Part shown: piece by piece, positions 60,929 to 64,000 of the stretch
Layout: each line of letters opens with the position of its first letter
How positions within the stretch are numbered: position 1 is the first letter of the stretch
Origin: Argopecten irradians
Taxonomy: Eukaryota; Mollusca; Bivalvia; Pectinida; Pectinidae
NCBI RefSeq assembly: GCF_041381155.1
Contig: NC_091134.1
Coordinates: 54,261,944-54,325,943 of the forward strand
Direction: 5' to 3'
DNA: 64,000 bases
Notes under the pieces: model-generated
Databases searched by the model: none
What the model was told of the DNA's origin: nothing
The model's input: the letters and a program-made list of their open reading frames with translations, nothing else
Position numbers and translations under genes: made by a program

Positions 60929-62410
60929 ATGACAGGCTTTGAGCAGAATAACAAAAATGATTCAACCGGCGAAAGTATGTCGACAAACGACAAAAGTGAT
61001 CCGAGCAACGAAAGTACCTCTTGGCAGAACAACCAAAGTGATCTGAGCAACGAAAGTACTTCTATCACTGAGAAAAACAACCAATGTGATCTAAGTAGCG
61101 AAATTGTGTCTTCACTAGGGCAAAACAACCAAAGTGATCTGAGCAACGAAAGTAATTTCTCTGGACAGAATAACCAAAATGATCTGATTAGCGAGGGTGT
61201 TAATGAGTCGGACCAGCCATCGACCCGTGCTCAGATACAACGACAACAGAAAAGATTTATATGTGATGTCTGTGGTAAAGGATTTGGGGCGTTCACACAG
61301 CTTAAAGGTCACGTTCAGACTCATACAGGGGAAAGACCATTTGTGTGTGATGTCTGTGGCAAATCCTTTTTGATGTCGAACACTCTGAAAGCACACTTCA
61401 TGAGAAAACATGCGAAGAAATCACATATCTGTGAAATCTGTGGTAAGTTGTATGGTTTTGCAAGAGACCTACGGCAACATCTCCAAAAGAAACATGCAGC
61501 TATCAAAACATACAAGTGCGATATCTGCAGATGTGGATTCACTTCCGACGAAAGTTTACAGCAACATCTAAAGACACATACTCGAGAGCATCCATACCAA
61601 TGTGATTTCTGTGGTAAAATTTGTTTTAATGCATCTGACCTAAAGACCCATGTCTGGAAACATACACGAGAGAATTCACACATATGTGATATCTGTGATA
61701 AAAGTTTTGCTACTGCATATCGACTTAAAACTCATAGTCGGTCACATACACGACAGACAGGAAAGAAGTCACACCAATGTAATATCTGTGGTAATGGGTT
61801 TTTGACTGCCAAATCCTTACAGATGCATTTAGCAAATAAACATCAAAGTCTCCATACAGATGAAGAGAAATCAATAAAAACACCAATTTCCTTCAACTGT
61901 GATAGCTGTGGAGAAATATTTAAAAGTAGACGCGGTCTAAAGGATCACCTTCTGAAGCATGCTGGAGCAGAGAAGCCATATAAGTGTGATGTCTGTGGTA
62001 TGCGATTTCTTCAACCATCTATTCTAAAAGTCCATTTAAGAACTCATACAGGAGAGAAGCCTTTTAAATGCGAGATTTGTGGTAAGCAGTTCACTATGAA
62101 GGCCCAGTGTCTTTTACATCTAACAATACATACAGGAGAAAAACCCTTCTCGTGTCAGGTTTGCGGTAAGCAGTTTAGATTACAAAGTGGTCTAAAGTTG
62201 CACGTGACGACACATACTGGAGAAAGACCCTATAAATGTGATTTATGTCACCATGACTTCAGGAGCCAACGTAATCTGAAAAACCACTACAGGACACACA
62301 CGGGAGAGAGACCATATAAGTGTGATTTGTGTGGTAGAGACTACACTGACCGCGGCGGTTTGAAACACCATGTTAAAAGAGTACATTCCGAAGAAATATC
62401 AAATGTTTGA
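60929..62410 (+). CDS. C2H2 zinc-finger protein 2 (493 aa, 13 fingers)
   Basis: A probable nuclear DNA-binding protein. Residues 1-108 are Asn/Ser/Glu/Asp-rich and built from repeats of NNQxDLSxES, about 15-20 residues each. Then 13 Cys2-His2 fingers run from FICDVCGKGF (about 110) to YKCDLCGRDY, most joined by TGE[RK]P linkers. The spacers after fingers 6 (TRQTGKKS) and 7 (QSLHTDEEKS...) are longer. All zinc ligands are present. Fingers 2-4 (KAHxMRKH, GKxYGxxRDLRQH, AAIKTYKCDIC) match those of zinc-finger protein 1 closely, so the genes are tandem paralogues. No repressor or BTB domain is seen. The start is the first ATG after the last upstream in-frame stop. Its N-terminal region is the source of the captured fragment at 59151-59632. 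Confidence 0.92.
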   Translation: MTGFEQNNKNDSTGESMSTNDKSDPSNESTSWQNNQSDLSNESTSITEKNNQCDLSSEIVSSLGQNNQSDLSNESNFSGQNNQNDLISEGVNESDQPSTRAQIQRQQKRFICDVCGKGFGAFTQLKGHVQTHTGERPFVCDVCGKSFLMSNTLKAHFMRKHAKKSHICEICGKLYGFARDLRQHLQKKHAAIKTYKCDICRCGFTSDESLQQHLKTHTREHPYQCDFCGKICFNASDLKTHVWKHTRENSHICDICDKSFATAYRLKTHSRSHTRQTGKKSHQCNICGNGFLTAKSLQMHLANKHQSLHTDEEKSIKTPISFNCDSCGEIFKSRRGLKDHLLKHAGAEKPYKCDVCGMRFLQPSILKVHLRTHTGEKPFKCEICGKQFTMKAQCLLHLTIHTGEKPFSCQVCGKQFRLQSGLKLHVTTHTGERPYKCDLCHHDFRSQRNLKNHYRTHTGERPYKCDLCGRDYTDRGGLKHHVKRVHSEEISNV

Positions 62411-62450
62411 TGTTTATCACAAGAATACAGAATACTTTGTTGTATATAAA

Positions 62451-62456
62451 AATAAA
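62451..62456 (+). terminator. poly(A) signal of zinc-finger gene 2
   Basis: AATAAA lies 40 bases after the stop codon, in an AT-rich context. Confidence 0.6.
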
Positions 62457-62580
62457 TTTTATCCATCTCAATTAATAGAAATGTTTCTAAGAAAAATTCC
62501 ACTAACTTCTTAGTAAATGTTCAACTAATATTATGTTTGAGACAAAGGAAGTAGAATTATTCTTGAGGTAGAATATTAAT

Positions 62581-64000
62581 AAGACGACCAATACAAACAC
62601 TATGTAATTTTACACTTACAAAAGACGACCAATAGAAACACTATGTAATTTTACACTTACAAAAGACGACCAATAGAAACACTATGTAGATTAAACTTAC
62701 AAAAGACGACCAATAGAAACACTATGTAGATTATACTTACAAAAGACGGCCAATAGAAACACTCTGTAGATTAAACTTACAAAAGACGACCAATACAAAC
62801 ACTATGTAGATTATACTTACAAAAGATGGCCAATAGAAACACTCTGTAGATTAAACTTACAAAAGACGACCAATAGAAACATTATGTAGATTATACTTAC
62901 AAAAGACGACCAATAGAAACACTATGTAGATTAAACTTACAAAAGACGACCAATAGAAACACTATGTAGATTATACTTACAAAAGACGACCAATAGAAAC
63001 ACTATGTAGATTATACTTACAAAAGACGACCAATAGAAACACTATGTAGATTAAACTTACAAAAGACGACCAATAGAAATACTATGTAGATTAAACTTAC
63101 AAAAGACGGCCAATAGAAACACTATGTAGATAATACTTACAAAAGACGACCAATAGAAACACTATGTAGATTATACTTACAAAAGACGGCCAATAGAAAC
63201 ACAGATTATACTTACAAAAGACGACCAATAGAAACACTATGTAGATTATACTTACAAAAGACGGCCAATAGAAACACAGATTATACTTACAAAAGACGAC
63301 CAATAGAAACACTATGTAGATTATACTTACAAAAGACGACCAATAGAAACACTATGTAGATAATACTTACAAAAGACGACCAATAGAAATACTATGTAGA
63401 TTATACATACAAAAGACGACCAATAGAAATACTATGTAGATTATACTTACAAAAGACGACCAATAGAAACACTATGTAGATTATACTTACAAAAGACGAC
63501 CAATAGAAACACTACGTAGATTATACTTACAAAAGACGACCAATAGAAACGCTATGTAGATTATACTTAAAAAAGACGACCAATAGAAACGCTATGTAGA
63601 TTAAACTTACAAAAGATGACCAATAGAAACACTATGTAGATAATACTTACAAAAGATGACCAATAGAAACACTATGTAGATAATACTTACAAAAGACGGC
63701 CAACAGAAACGCTATATAGATTATACTTACAAAAGACGGCCAATAGAAACATTACGAAGATATACTTACAAAACACGACCAATAGAAACGCTATGTAGAT
63801 TACACTTACAAAAGACGACCAATAGAAACACTATGTAGATTACACTTACAAAAGACGACCAATAGAAACACTATGTAGATTATACTTACAAAAGACGACC
63901 AATAGAAACACTATGTAGATTATACTTACAAAACACGACCAATAGAAACACTATGTAGATTATACTTACAAAACACGACCAATAGAAACGCTATGTAGAT
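62581..64000. repeat. 40-bp minisatellite, at least 35 copies, runs off the window
   Basis: The unit is aagacgaccaatagaaacac plus tatgtagattatacttacaa. A few units are shortened (caatagaaacacagattata). Variants (gaccaat/ggccaat, attata/attaaa/ataata) are interspersed, and the first two units differ most (taattttacacttac). Each unit has CCAAT on the plus strand and gtaagt on the minus strand. The long frames across it are repeat artefacts. Confidence 0.95.

Noticed and set aside
63097-63312. Minus-strand frame with repeated FYWPSFVSIIYI-type units, membrane-like
   Set aside because: It is a read-through of the 40-bp minisatellite. The hydrophobic look comes from the repeat composition.
62581-64000. 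CRISPR-like regular repeats (also 29447-31265)
   Set aside because: Units are contiguous with no unique spacers, and the genome is eukaryotic. These are minisatellites.
1-64000. LTR retrovirus-like, Polinton-like or LINE coding remains
   Set aside because: None was seen. No frame shows reverse transcriptase, integrase, capsid or polymerase motifs, and no long terminal direct repeats were noticed.

Overview
The window is animal nuclear DNA: AT-rich, with intron-split genes, GT-AG splice sites, AATAAA-type poly(A) signals and dense non-autonomous repeats. Several repeat families match ones I associate with bivalve genomes: the 'agctcacctggtccgaagg' family, a 530-bp family with 'cgtcctattaacagct' near one end, and tRNA-derived SINEs. 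I infer a bivalve mollusc, from memory and without a search. I saw no reverse transcriptase, transposase, integrase or viral open frame.

Layout. 1-7.8 kb is an AT-rich gene-poor tract with a few GC-richer islands that may be regulatory. 8.48-9.24 kb (-) holds an intronless Olig-family bHLH gene. 9.7-17.4 kb is intergenic, with a MITE, a SINE-like element inserted in a 25-bp minisatellite, and a TTAA-type element. 17.50-36.78 kb (+) is a complete 15-exon CTU1 gene for tRNA wobble-uridine thiolation. Its first intron is 10 kb, and intron 5 carries a 42-bp minisatellite of about 1.8 kb. 36.9-41.3 kb holds a large repeat of tandem cores with a nested TTAA element, then a foldback. 41.41-48.24 kb (-) is a six-exon gene, convergent with CTU1, for an unrecognised nuclear-type protein with an AT-hook and SUMO-related motifs. 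48.4-54.3 kb is repeat-rich. 55.0-62.4 kb (+) carries two paralogous C2H2 zinc-finger genes. Between them is a nest of transposons, one of which has captured a nearly identical piece of the second gene. 62.58-64 kb is a 40-bp minisatellite that runs off the window.

Most interesting points. (1) Three tandem arrays have units that carry splice signals at real exon borders or inside introns: about 20 copies of a 5' splice site in the AT-hook gene, a triplicated 3' splice site before zinc-finger gene 1, and branch-point/AG-like units in CTU1 intron 5. (2) A 2.4-kb element with TA target duplication and inverted ends carries an almost unchanged fragment of zinc-finger gene 2, inverted relative to it. 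(3) Several insertions keep readable target-site duplications (8-bp, 9-bp, TTAA, TA), so the nesting order can be worked out.

The genes do not form an obvious shared pathway. CTU1 is a housekeeping tRNA-modification gene, Olig is a developmental regulator, and the AT-hook and zinc-finger proteins look like chromatin or DNA-binding factors.
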